DNA from: Bifidobacterium sp. UBA6881
Lineage (GTDB): Bacteria; Actinomycetota; Actinomycetes; Actinomycetales; Bifidobacteriaceae
Direction: 5' to 3'
NCBI GenBank assembly: GCA_002451435.1
Contig: DKCF01000067.1
Coordinates: forward strand, 291 to 10,176
DNA length: 9,886 bases
Made by a program: the position numbers and the translations under genes. Positions 1-5,928 of this stretch are shown here, piece after piece. The stretch's first letter is position 1, and each line of letters starts with the position of its first letter. The notes under the pieces were generated by a model. It searched no databases, was not told where the DNA came from, and saw only the letters and a program-made list of their open reading frames with translations.

Positions 1-165
1 GTGCAGTTCTCCGACCACGGCATAGCCCCGGGCAAGGCCGCGCACTTCCACATCTTCTCGGGAGACTCGCAGGCGGAGACCCTCAAGGAGATGGACAACT
101 GGCCGACCTACTACCCCGCTTCGATGAGCGCCGATGAGGTGGCCACGGAGATGCTGGCCCACTGA
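1..165 (+). CDS. 3' end of an unrecognised gene (partial, 54 residues)
   Basis: Frame 1 is open from the first base of the window to a TGA at 163-165 and encodes 54 residues. It contains the segment GKAAHFHIFSGD and ends SADEVATEMLAH. GC-rich third codon positions match the neighbouring genes, so it looks like real coding sequence cut by the window edge. The GTG at position 1 is just the edge of the window and should not be read as the start. I do not recognise the family: no catalytic motif, membrane segment or repeat is visible in this tail. It converges on the zur-like gene and is followed by several stem-loops, consistent with a transcription end here. Coding status is fairly sure; function is unknown. 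Confidence 0.65.
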   Translation: MQFSDHGIAPGKAAHFHIFSGDSQAETLKEMDNWPTYYPASMSADEVATEMLAH

Positions 166-183
166 TCGCAAACATCTGAAGCG

Positions 184-214
184 GCGCGGAACGACCCGTT
201 CTGAAGATCCGCGC
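184..214 (+). terminator. Weak stem-loop after the first gene
   Basis: GCGCGGA (184-190) pairs with TCCGCGC (208-214). An alternative inner pairing, GAACG with CGTTC (189-201), also exists. It lies 19 nt after the stop of the partial gene. No T-run follows (GGAAAACAG), so it is only a weak candidate for a terminator or a stabilising 3' structure. Confidence 0.3.
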
Positions 215-232
215 GGAAAACAGAACACACAA

Positions 233-271
233 GAATGGTGCGCATCCATGATGTTTGGATGCGCACCATTC
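233..271. terminator. Perfect 16-bp stem-loop between convergent genes, probable bidirectional terminator
   Basis: GAATGGTGCGCATCCA (233-248) is the exact reverse complement of TGGATGCGCACCATTC (256-271), with a 7-nt loop TGATGTT. It sits between the plus-strand partial gene and the minus-strand zur-like gene. Read on the minus strand, the stem is followed by TTGTGTGTTCTGTTTTCC, a broken T-rich tail. Read on the plus strand, the tail is weaker (GTCGTCTTGG). Position and stem strength suggest transcription ends here from both sides; the imperfect T tracts leave some doubt. The core TGCGCATCC/GGATGCGCA recurs at 815-845. Confidence 0.6.
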
Positions 272-280
272 GTCGTCTTG

Positions 281-339
281 GTCGCCATTCCGTCTTGCCA
301 TGCGACGGATCGCACCCCACGGCAAGACGGCATGTCGCC
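281..339. repeat. Nested inverted repeat just downstream of the zur-like gene
   Basis: CCGTCTTGCC (290-299) and GGCAAGACGG (321-330) are perfect complements. Pairing extends outward with three mismatches to 281 and 339. The loop holds its own stem, TGCGA (301-305) with TCGCA (310-314). The structure starts 15 nt past the zur-like stop codon on the minus strand and precedes the 233-271 hairpin, giving tandem structures in the 3' UTR. No T-run follows directly, so it is recorded as an inverted repeat rather than a terminator. Confidence 0.55.
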
Positions 340-354
340 GAATCCACTGAATCG

Positions 355-771
355 TCAGATGGAGCGGGACGCCGATTCCTCGCCAAGCGCGGCCTTCTTC
401 TGGCATTCCGGGCACAATCCGAACACTTCCAGCGTGTGCCGTTCGATGGTGAATCCGTATTTGCGCGAGATGCCTCGCAGCCAGGATTCGGACGGCGATT
501 CGATCTCCACCGTTTTGCCGCACCGCGTGCACACCAGATGATGGTGGTGCCCGTCATCGCCGCACAGGCGGAACAGCTGCTGCCCGTCCATGCGCACGGT
601 ATCGGCCTCGCCCGCGTCGGCCAGAGCGTTCAGCTGACGGTACACGGTGGCGAGTCCGACCTTCACGCCCTCGTCCTCAAGCCGGCGATGCAGATTCTGC
701 GCGGAGATGAATTCGCTGCTCGCCTTGAGCGCGTCATGAATGAGTTCCTTCTGCTTGGTGTTCCGCTCCAC
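355..771 (-). CDS. zur: Fur-family metalloregulator, Zur-like
   Basis: A 138-residue Fur-family repressor, most like the actinobacterial zinc uptake regulator Zur/FurB. Residues 1-60 form the winged-helix domain, with the recognition-helix segment GLATVYRQLNAL at 39-50. The dimerisation/metal domain has the His run GHHHHLVC (74-81), and the structural-zinc cysteine pairs C81/C84 and C120/C123. The segment HTLEVFGLCPEC is typical of Zur/FurB. Start: the frame stays open upstream with ATGs at 846, 834 and 807, but none has a ribosome site. The GTG at 771 has GGCGG 9 nt upstream and gives the usual family length, so I prefer it with moderate confidence. It follows purK in the same direction across 147 bases holding repeats that could be its operator. 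Metal specificity (zinc versus iron) is inferred from resemblance. Confidence 0.85.
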   Translation of the reverse strand: MERNTKQKELIHDALKASSEFISAQNLHRRLEDEGVKVGLATVYRQLNALADAGEADTVRMDGQQLFRLCGDDGHHHHLVCTRCGKTVEIESPSESWLRGISRKYGFTIERHTLEVFGLCPECQKKAALGEESASRSI

Positions 772-812
772 GCCGTCAATCCGCCAATCTGCCCATCCAC
801 GGGCCATTGCAA

Positions 813-847
813 TATGCGCATCCGAACTCCACATCCGGATGCGCATA
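813..847. promoter_or_regulatory. 12-bp perfect inverted repeat in the zur-like leader
   Basis: TATGCGCATCCG (813-824) is the exact reverse complement of CGGATGCGCATA (836-847), with an 11-nt spacer. It lies between the preferred zur-like start (771) and the AT-rich upstream repeats, so it would be in the leader or operator. It does not resemble the AT-rich consensus usually drawn for Zur boxes. It could be an operator, an RNA hairpin, or a weak terminator for purK; the T-run after it is poor. It shares TGCGCATCC...GGATGCGCA with the hairpin at 233-271. Confidence 0.5.
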
Positions 848-867
848 CGTCATCAATCTGAAATTAC

Positions 868-903
868 CTGATACACCTTTATATATCAGACCTTATATAT
901 CAG
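868..903 (-). promoter_or_regulatory. AT-rich tandem and inverted repeats upstream of the zur-like gene, likely promoter/operator
   Basis: On the minus strand CTGATATATAAGGT (903-890) is followed at once by CTGATATATAAAGGT (889-875), then an inverted half-site GTATCAG (874-868). Thus three CTGATA half-sites lie in 36 bases of otherwise GC-rich DNA. TATATAA segments could serve as -10 elements for the zur-like gene; I cannot identify a convincing -35. Lying between the purK stop (919) and the regulator, it is the best candidate for the zur-like promoter and possible autoregulatory site. Confidence 0.45.
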
Positions 904-918
904 CTATATCGGCGCCCC

Positions 919-2094
919 TCAGGACTTCCTCAGATCGTCCCAACATCCCGTCGCCTCAAGATCGGCCACGGTTTTGGCGGTGTCGTCGGTCAGCACCGTG
1001 ATATGCCCCATCTTGCGGTCGTGGCGCACCTCGGCCTTGCAATAATCGTGCACGTTCCATTCGGGATGGTCGGCGATCAGCGCACGGGTCGGCGCCACAT
1101 GCTGGCCGAGCACGTTGACCATGACGGCGGGCTTGAGCAGCTGCGGCTGTTCGAGCGGCCATCCGGCGATGCCGCGGATATGCGCGTCGAACTGGTCGAA
1201 CGAGCACGCCTCGATGGTGTAGTGGCCGGAATTGTGCGGGCGCGGGGCCAGTTCGTTGACGATCACCTTGTCGTCCTTGGTGATGAACAGCTCGATGGCC
1301 AGGATGCCGGCCAATTCGAAGCCCTTCGCCAGACGCAACGCGAGTTCGTGGGCCTCCTTCGCGACCCCATCGCTGACCTCCGCCGGAGCGATGGTCATGT
1401 GCAGGATGTTGTTGCGGTGCTCGTTGCGCACGATCGGGAACGTCACGTAATCCTTGCCGTTGCCGGCGACGAGGATGCTCGCCTCGAAGGCGAAATCAAC
1501 GAATCCTTCGAGGATGCTCGGCGGGAAGCCGCCACCGCGGTCGGCGCGGGAACGGACCTTCTCCAAGTCGGCATCGGAACGCAGCACCGTCTGGCCGTGG
1601 CCATCATAACCGCCGGAACGGGTCTTGAGCACCGCCGGATAGTGAATCTCGTCCAGAGCCTCGTCGACCTCCTCGACGCTATTCACGGCCTTCCACGGAG
1701 CGGTCGGCGTGCCATGGTCGTTGATGAACTGCTTTTCGTGGACGCGGTCCTGCGTGACGCGCAGCAGGTCGGTGCCCTGCGGCGCGGCTGCGAGGGAGCG
1801 CACCTCGTCGATGGCGTCGGCGTCCACGTTCTCGAATTCGTAGGTGAGCACGTCGGATTTCTCGGCGAGTTCGCGGATGGCGGTGATGTCGTCGTATTCG
1901 GCGGTGACTTGGAAGTCGGCGACCTGCGCGGTCGGGCAATCCGGCGTCGGATCGAGCACGCCGATGCGGAAGCCCATGTAGCGTGCGGACAGGGCCATCA
2001 TGCGGCCGAGTTGCCCACCACCGACGATGCCGATGGTGGCGCCCGGCATCAGACGTTCGATGCGGCCGTTGGTTTCCTCAGACAAGCTGGGCAT
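919..2094 (-). CDS. purK: N5-carboxyaminoimidazole ribonucleotide synthase (PurK)
   Basis: 391 residues, ATP-grasp superfamily. PurK uses ATP and bicarbonate to convert AIR to N5-CAIR in cytoplasmic purine synthesis, handing the product to PurE. Visible motifs: the N-terminal nucleotide-fold loop GIVGGGQLGRMM (22-33), the ATP-grasp segment KTRSGGYDGHGQ (157-168), the metal-binding strand and loop NELAPRPHNSGHYT (280-293), and the C-terminal HDRKMGHIT (358-366). Length is slightly above many PurK proteins because of about 15 extra N-terminal residues. Start: the ATG at 2094 has AAGGTGG 9 nt upstream; the internal ATG at 2049 has no ribosome site. Its first 17 nt overlap the end of purE, which suggests translational coupling in a purE-purK operon. 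No clear terminator follows before the zur-like gene. Confidence 0.96.
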   Translation of the reverse strand: MPSLSEETNGRIERLMPGATIGIVGGGQLGRMMALSARYMGFRIGVLDPTPDCPTAQVADFQVTAEYDDITAIRELAEKSDVLTYEFENVDADAIDEVRSLAAAPQGTDLLRVTQDRVHEKQFINDHGTPTAPWKAVNSVEEVDEALDEIHYPAVLKTRSGGYDGHGQTVLRSDADLEKVRSRADRGGGFPPSILEGFVDFAFEASILVAGNGKDYVTFPIVRNEHRNNILHMTIAPAEVSDGVAKEAHELALRLAKGFELAGILAIELFITKDDKVIVNELAPRPHNSGHYTIEACSFDQFDAHIRGIAGWPLEQPQLLKPAVMVNVLGQHVAPTRALIADHPEWNVHDYCKAEVRHDRKMGHITVLTDDTAKTVADLEATGCWDDLRKS

Positions 2095-2575
2095 TGGATT
2101 CAGCCACCTTCTTCTTCAAGGAGTCGCGGTATTCCTGCAGCGCGTCCGCCAGACGCTCGTCGGTGGTGCTCAGAATGCTCACGGCCAGCAGACCGGCGTT
2201 CGTGGCACCGGAGTTGCCCACCGCGGTGGTGGCGACCGGAATGCCGCCGGGCATCTGCACGATGGACAGCAGCGAATCCCAGCCGGACAGCGCATGGGAG
2301 CGGACCGGCACGCCGATGACAGGCAGCGTGGTCTGGGCGGCCACCATGCCCGGCAGATGCGCGGCGCCGCCGGCGCCCGCGATGATGACCTTCAGTCCGT
2401 TGGCGCGCGCGCTGTGCGCGAACTCGCCCATGAGCTCCGGAGTGCGGTGGGCCGAAATCACCTGCTTCATGTACGGCACTTCGAATTTGTCGAGCACTTC
2501 GCAGGCATGCTTCATGGTCTCCCAATCGCTCGCCGACCCCATGATCACTGCGACTTCTGGCTTGTTATCTGCCAT
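2078..2575 (-). CDS. purE: N5-carboxyaminoimidazole ribonucleotide mutase (PurE, class I)
   Basis: 165 residues, the usual size for class I PurE. It moves the carboxyl group of N5-CAIR to carbon 4, giving CAIR. Motifs in order: VAVIMGSASDWETM (8-21), the active-site SAHRTP with His43 (41-46), the glycine-rich AGAGGAAHLPGM (66-77), and SLLSIVQMPGGIP (101-113). Start: the ATG at 2575 has CGGAGG at 2588-2583, 7 nt upstream; a TTG one codon earlier (2578) would be too close to that site. It lies 53 nt after the stop of the oxidoreductase gene on the same strand and overlaps purK, so the three may share a transcript. A promoter inside the oxidoreductase 3' end cannot be excluded. Confidence 0.97.
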   Translation of the reverse strand: MADNKPEVAVIMGSASDWETMKHACEVLDKFEVPYMKQVISAHRTPELMGEFAHSARANGLKVIIAGAGGAAHLPGMVAAQTTLPVIGVPVRSHALSGWDSLLSIVQMPGGIPVATTAVGNSGATNAGLLAVSILSTTDERLADALQEYRDSLKKKVAESNAQLV

Positions 2576-2628
2576 CAAAGGACCTCCGAAAAGAATTCAA
2601 GAGAATGTATTCCAGAACACCGCTTACT

Positions 2629-3630
2629 TTACGCACTCGGCTCGATGTGCAGCACGACCTTTCCAAAAACATCGCCGTCGACGATTCTGCCGAACGCCGC
2701 GCGGGCATCTGCGAGCGCGTAGACGGAATCGATGACGGGATGCAGGTCGGCGTGTTCCACGAACCGGAGCAGCCGTGCGAAGTCCTCCCGTGATCCCATG
2801 GTGTTGCCTTGCACGCGGATGTCCTGGAAGAAGATGCGGGTGAGTTCGGCACCCGGCTGGTCGCCTGTGGTGGCGCCGCAGATGGCGATGGTGCCGCCCG
2901 GACGCACGGATTTGACGGAGTGGCTCCATGTGGCCGCGCCCACCGATTCGATGACCGCGTCGACTTTGCGCGGCAGGCGCGATCCGGTTTCGAATGCCGC
3001 GTCCGCGCCGATCTCCATCGCACGCCGGCGCCGGTCTTCGCTGCGGGAGGTGACGAACACCTCCAGTCCGGCGGCGTGGGCGAGCTGTATCGCCGCGGTG
3101 GAGACGCCGCCGCCCGCGCCTTGGATGAGGACGGTGTCGCCCGGTTTCACGTTCGCGGAGGTGAACAGCAGCGAGTATGCGGTCAGCCAGCTGGTGCCGA
3201 GCGCCGCCGCCTCGTCGATGGTGAGGTTGGCGGGTTTGGCGAATACGTTGGCGCTGGGCACCTGGGTGCGTTCCGCCATGGTGCCCGCGTATTTCTCGGA
3301 AAGGATCGTGCGCCGCTCCCCCGGCATCACGCCCGCGCCGTCGGTGCCGACGAAGGTGTACGGCACCACCTCCGTGCCGGCTTTCAGTCCTTTGCGCACG
3401 GGGATGTCCTCTTCCAGGATTCCGGCCGCGTCGGTGCCGAGGATCATCGGGGTCTGCTCGGCGGCAAGGCCCACGCCCTGCAGACTCCACACGTCGTGGT
3501 GGTTCACGCTCGCCGCCTTGACCCGGATGGTGGACCAGAACGGCTTGGTTTCGGGCTCCGGCATGTCGCCCACTTCGAGGACGCCCAGCGGGTCGTCATG
3601 ATTCACGCCTGCGGCGTATACGGCTTTCAT
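2629..3630 (-). CDS. Zinc-independent MDR-family NADPH:quinone-type oxidoreductase
   Basis: 333 residues, medium-chain dehydrogenase/reductase superfamily, quinone oxidoreductase-like branch. The N-terminal GroES-like domain carries SVNHHDVWSLQG (41-52) and LGTDAAG (64-70). The catalytic-zinc GHE motif and the structural-zinc four-cysteine loop of alcohol dehydrogenases are absent. The Rossmann fold starts at VLIQGAGGGVSTAAIQLA (167-184). SRSEDRRRR (195-203) after the second strand suggests preference for NADPH. Start: the ATG at 3630 has AAAGGAG 7 nt upstream; the open frame continues far upstream but only as antisense of the next gene. The substrate cannot be told from sequence: quinones, enones or aldehydes are all possible. 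It diverges from the DXS-like gene and is followed by purE. Confidence 0.88.
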   Translation of the reverse strand: MKAVYAAGVNHDDPLGVLEVGDMPEPETKPFWSTIRVKAASVNHHDVWSLQGVGLAAEQTPMILGTDAAGILEEDIPVRKGLKAGTEVVPYTFVGTDGAGVMPGERRTILSEKYAGTMAERTQVPSANVFAKPANLTIDEAAALGTSWLTAYSLLFTSANVKPGDTVLIQGAGGGVSTAAIQLAHAAGLEVFVTSRSEDRRRRAMEIGADAAFETGSRLPRKVDAVIESVGAATWSHSVKSVRPGGTIAICGATTGDQPGAELTRIFFQDIRVQGNTMGSREDFARLLRFVEHADLHPVIDSVYALADARAAFGRIVDGDVFGKVVLHIEPSA

Positions 3631-3652
3631 ATGCACGCTCCTTTGCGGTCGT

Positions 3653-3672
3653 ATCGTTTTCCATCGTTTTCG
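3653..3672 (-). promoter_or_regulatory. Two 10-bp direct repeats in the divergent promoter region
   Basis: ATCGTTTTCC (3653-3662) and ATCGTTTTCG (3663-3672) repeat head to tail, one helical turn apart, 23-42 bases upstream of the oxidoreductase start. They are followed by CGCGCG-TTC-CGCGCG (3673-3687; the first CGCGCG begins at 3673 after C3671 G3672). Same-face repeats in the 186-bp divergent spacer could bind a regulator; no known box is recognised. I cannot assign a convincing -35/-10 pair for either divergent gene. Confidence 0.3.
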
Positions 3673-3816
3673 CGCGCGTTCCGCGCGTGTCCCTCCTCTA
3701 TTGTGCCGCAGTTGAGAAGACTTTGCGGTTATTTGCCCGCGAATACCCTTCCAGGGGCATACAGTGAGATAGGATTTCGCAGTTGCAGGGCTTAGAAGGA
3801 AGGGGTTCCACGCACG

Positions 3817-5721
3817 ATGACCGCTGGCATACTGGATTCGATACATTCCCCGGCGGATGTGCATGCCCTCTCCGACCGGCAGCTTGACGATCTCTGCGGG
3901 GAGATCCGCAAGACCCTGCTTTCCTACGGTCATCTGCATGGAGGTCACATCGGTTCGAATCTCGGCGTGGTCGAACTCACCGTCGCCATGCACCATGTGT
4001 TCGATTCCCCGCATGATCGTTTCGTGTTCGACGTGTCGCATCAAAGCTATGTGCACAAGATGCTCACCGGCCGCGCGCGGGCGTATACGGACGAATCCCG
4101 TTTCGGAGAGGTGACGGGGTTCACCAATCCGGCGGAAAGCGAACACGATTCCTTCGTGCTCGGCCATACCGGCACGTCGATCTCCCTGGCCTGCGGCCTT
4201 GCGAAGACCCGTGACATGCAATGCGAAGTATCGGGGCACGCCGACATCGGCAACGTGATCGCCGTCATCGGCGACGGTTCGCTAAGCTCCGCGATCGCCT
4301 TCGAAGGATTGAACAACGCCGCGCAGCAGGGCGGCAACCTCATCATCATCATCAACGACAACGAGATGTCGATCGCCGAGGATTTCGGCGGCATGTACGG
4401 CGGGCTCGCACGTCTGCGCGCGTCGAACGGCACCGCGGAGCCCAATATCTTCAAGGCGTTCGGCCTTGACTACCGTTACGTGGAGCAGGGCAACGACGTG
4501 CATGCGCTGGTGGAGGCGCTGCGCGGCGTCAAAGACACCGACCATCCGGTCGTGCTGCACGTGCACACCGTCAAGGGTCTGGGTTTCGAGCCCGAAGGCC
4601 CCGTGGAGCATGGCTCCGACGGGTGCAATCAGACCAACACGCAACCCCATGCGGGGCAGTGCGAGGCGAACCATTGGCAGAATCCGGACGTTTCAATCAA
4701 CAAGCCGTTGGACGCGCGGAAGTATTACGGCGAAATGGCCATGGCCTCCCTCGAACCGCGGTTCGCCAAGGAACCCGGTTTGGTGGTCATCTCCCCCGCG
4801 ACGCCGGGCTCGAACGGCATCACACGTGATTTCCGTGAGCGCGCCGGCCGCCATTACGTCGACACCGGCATCGCCGAGGAGCATGCGGCGGCTTTCGCGG
4901 CGGGCATCGCGAAGGCTGGCGGCAGACCGGTTCTGGCCACTTCCGCCACGTTCTTCCAGCGCACGTTCGACCAGTTGCAGCAGGAGCTGTCGCTGAACCG
5001 GGTTCCCGCGACGCTGCTGATTTTCGGCGCGGGCATCTCCGGCACGGACAACACGCATTCGGGCGCGTTCGACATGCCGATGTTCGCGAACGTGCCGGAT
5101 CTGACGTGTCTGGCTCCCGCCAATGGCACGCAGATGCTCGATATGCTCGCATGGGCGACCGGTCCTTCCGACCATGGCACCGTGGCCATCCGCATGCCGG
5201 GCGAACGCGTGCTCGCTCTGGAACGCGCCACCGACATGGCATATGACCCGATCGAACGCGCCGCGGATTACGAGCCGGCGTCCGGCCTCCGTGGTGCGTG
5301 CCCGTTCACACATTATGAGATCGTGAAACCGGGCAGGGATGTCGCGGTTCTCGGGCTTGGCAACACCGTGCCGCTGGCCGCGCAGGTCATTCGGCGATTG
5401 GCCGACGAGCATGGCATGGACGCCACGCTCGCGACGGCGCCGCAATATTCTTCCTTGGACGACGAGGCACTCACCATGCTGGCGTACGGACACCGGCTGG
5501 TCGTGACCGTGGAGGATGGCCAGCTGGACGGCGGCTGGGGAGAGAAGGTCACCGCCTTCTACGCGAACGCCACCGACAGAAGGCTCTCCTCTTTGCGCGT
5601 ATTGAATTTTGGCGCGTCCAAGGAATTCACCGACCGCGTGCCGGTGGACGAGCTCTGCGAACGGTACGGTTTGACCTGCGATGCGATCATCGATCGCATT
5701 CGTCGGGTGCTTTCCGAATAG
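3817..5721 (+). CDS. DXS-like thiamine-diphosphate transketolase-family enzyme, divergent substrate site
   Basis: 634 residues, resembling 1-deoxy-D-xylulose-5-phosphate synthase throughout. N-terminal ThDP domain: HGGHIGSNLGVVELTVAMHHVF (begins 41), DVSHQSYVHK (72-81), LGHTGTS (115-121), GDGS (152-155) and NDNEMS (180-185). Pyrimidine domain: IAEEH with catalytic-type Glu354, ATFFQRTFDQ (377-386), then THSGAFD (413-419). The C-terminal transketolase domain runs from about 490. Differences from E. coli DXS, recalled from memory: a loop of about 40 residues after NDNEMS is missing; a Gly/Asn/Gln-rich insertion lies at about 262-290; DRAG is replaced by FGAG (403-406) and RYPRG by RMPGE, removing equivalents of Arg420 and Arg478. 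It may therefore not be a true DXS. Start ATG 3817 follows AAGGAAGGGG at 3796-3805. It is divergent from the oxidoreductase. Confidence 0.85.
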   Translation: MTAGILDSIHSPADVHALSDRQLDDLCGEIRKTLLSYGHLHGGHIGSNLGVVELTVAMHHVFDSPHDRFVFDVSHQSYVHKMLTGRARAYTDESRFGEVTGFTNPAESEHDSFVLGHTGTSISLACGLAKTRDMQCEVSGHADIGNVIAVIGDGSLSSAIAFEGLNNAAQQGGNLIIIINDNEMSIAEDFGGMYGGLARLRASNGTAEPNIFKAFGLDYRYVEQGNDVHALVEALRGVKDTDHPVVLHVHTVKGLGFEPEGPVEHGSDGCNQTNTQPHAGQCEANHWQNPDVSINKPLDARKYYGEMAMASLEPRFAKEPGLVVISPATPGSNGITRDFRERAGRHYVDTGIAEEHAAAFAAGIAKAGGRPVLATSATFFQRTFDQLQQELSLNRVPATLLIFGAGISGTDNTHSGAFDMPMFANVPDLTCLAPANGTQMLDMLAWATGPSDHGTVAIRMPGERVLALERATDMAYDPIERAADYEPASGLRGACPFTHYEIVKPGRDVAVLGLGNTVPLAAQVIRRLADEHGMDATLATAPQYSSLDDEALTMLAYGHRLVVTVEDGQLDGGWGEKVTAFYANATDRRLSSLRVLNFGASKEFTDRVPVDELCERYGLTCDAIIDRIRRVLSE

Positions 5722-5762
5722 CGGTTCAGCGGACCCGGGAACATACCGGGCACCGGAATGGG

Positions 5763-5786
5763 ATGCCGTTGCCTTCTTGACGGCAT
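5763..5786 (+). terminator. Weak stem-loop after the DXS-like gene
   Basis: ATGCCGT (5763-5769) pairs with ACGGCAT (5780-5786) across a 10-nt loop, 41 nt past the stop codon. A smaller CCCGG/CCGGG stem lies just before it. The following sequence TGCCCTGTTTCG has only a short T-run, so termination here is possible but not strong. Confidence 0.3.
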
Positions 5787-5792
5787 TGCCCT

Positions 5793-5824
5793 GTTTCGTG
5801 CCACAAACGTTCCGTTTCGTGCCA
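5793..5824 (+). promoter_or_regulatory. Exact 11-bp direct repeat spaced two helical turns, upstream of the HTH gene
   Basis: GTTTCGTGCCA occurs at 5793-5803 and again at 5814-5824, a 21-bp period. The pair ends 29 bp upstream of the -10-like hexamer at 5854. Two identical sites on one helical face upstream of a small DNA-binding protein gene look like an operator, possibly for autoregulation. That role is inferred. Confidence 0.45.
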
Positions 5825-5853
5825 GAGGACCATGCTGGCATCCTACGGAAAAA

Positions 5854-5859
5854 TACAAT
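5854..5859 (+). promoter_or_regulatory. -10-like element for the HTH gene
   Basis: TACAAT matches the bacterial -10 consensus at 5 of 6 positions and follows an A-rich stretch (GGAAAAA). It would start RNA near 5866, giving a leader of roughly 63 nt before ATG 5929. No good -35 is visible at 16-18 bp (around 5831-5837), so an activator or the adjacent repeats may be involved. Confidence 0.4.
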
Positions 5860-5928
5860 GGAGCCATCGCACCACACCGGCGAATGACTTCAGAGGCGCC
5901 GTCCGCATATCAAGTAAAGGGGGATATC

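Noticed and set aside
813..847. Inverted repeat read as an intrinsic terminator for purK
   Set aside because: It lies beyond the likely zur-like promoter and its downstream minus-strand sequence (TTGCAATGG) lacks a T-run, so an operator or leader element fits better.
1003..2319. Long plus-strand open frame of 438 codons
   Set aside because: It is antisense to purK and purE, lacks a ribosome site, and its translation is low-complexity and shows no family features. It arises from GC-rich codon structure.
2576..2578. TTG one codon before purE as its start
   Set aside because: Only 4 nt from the GGAGG site; the following ATG has proper spacing and matches the family N-terminus.
3631..4239. Upstream extension of the oxidoreductase frame
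   Set aside because: The open frame continues across the divergent promoter and into the antisense of the DXS-like gene, but a strong ribosome site and the family N-terminus MKAVYA place the start at 3630.
4693..5877. Long minus-strand open frame of 394 codons
   Set aside because: It lies antisense to the DXS-like gene; the translation resembles nothing, while the plus strand has clear ThDP motifs.
5884..5928. Upstream in-frame ATG at 5884 as start of the HTH gene
   Set aside because: No ribosome site precedes it, whereas AAAGGGGG precedes 5929; the extra 15 residues show no family resemblance.
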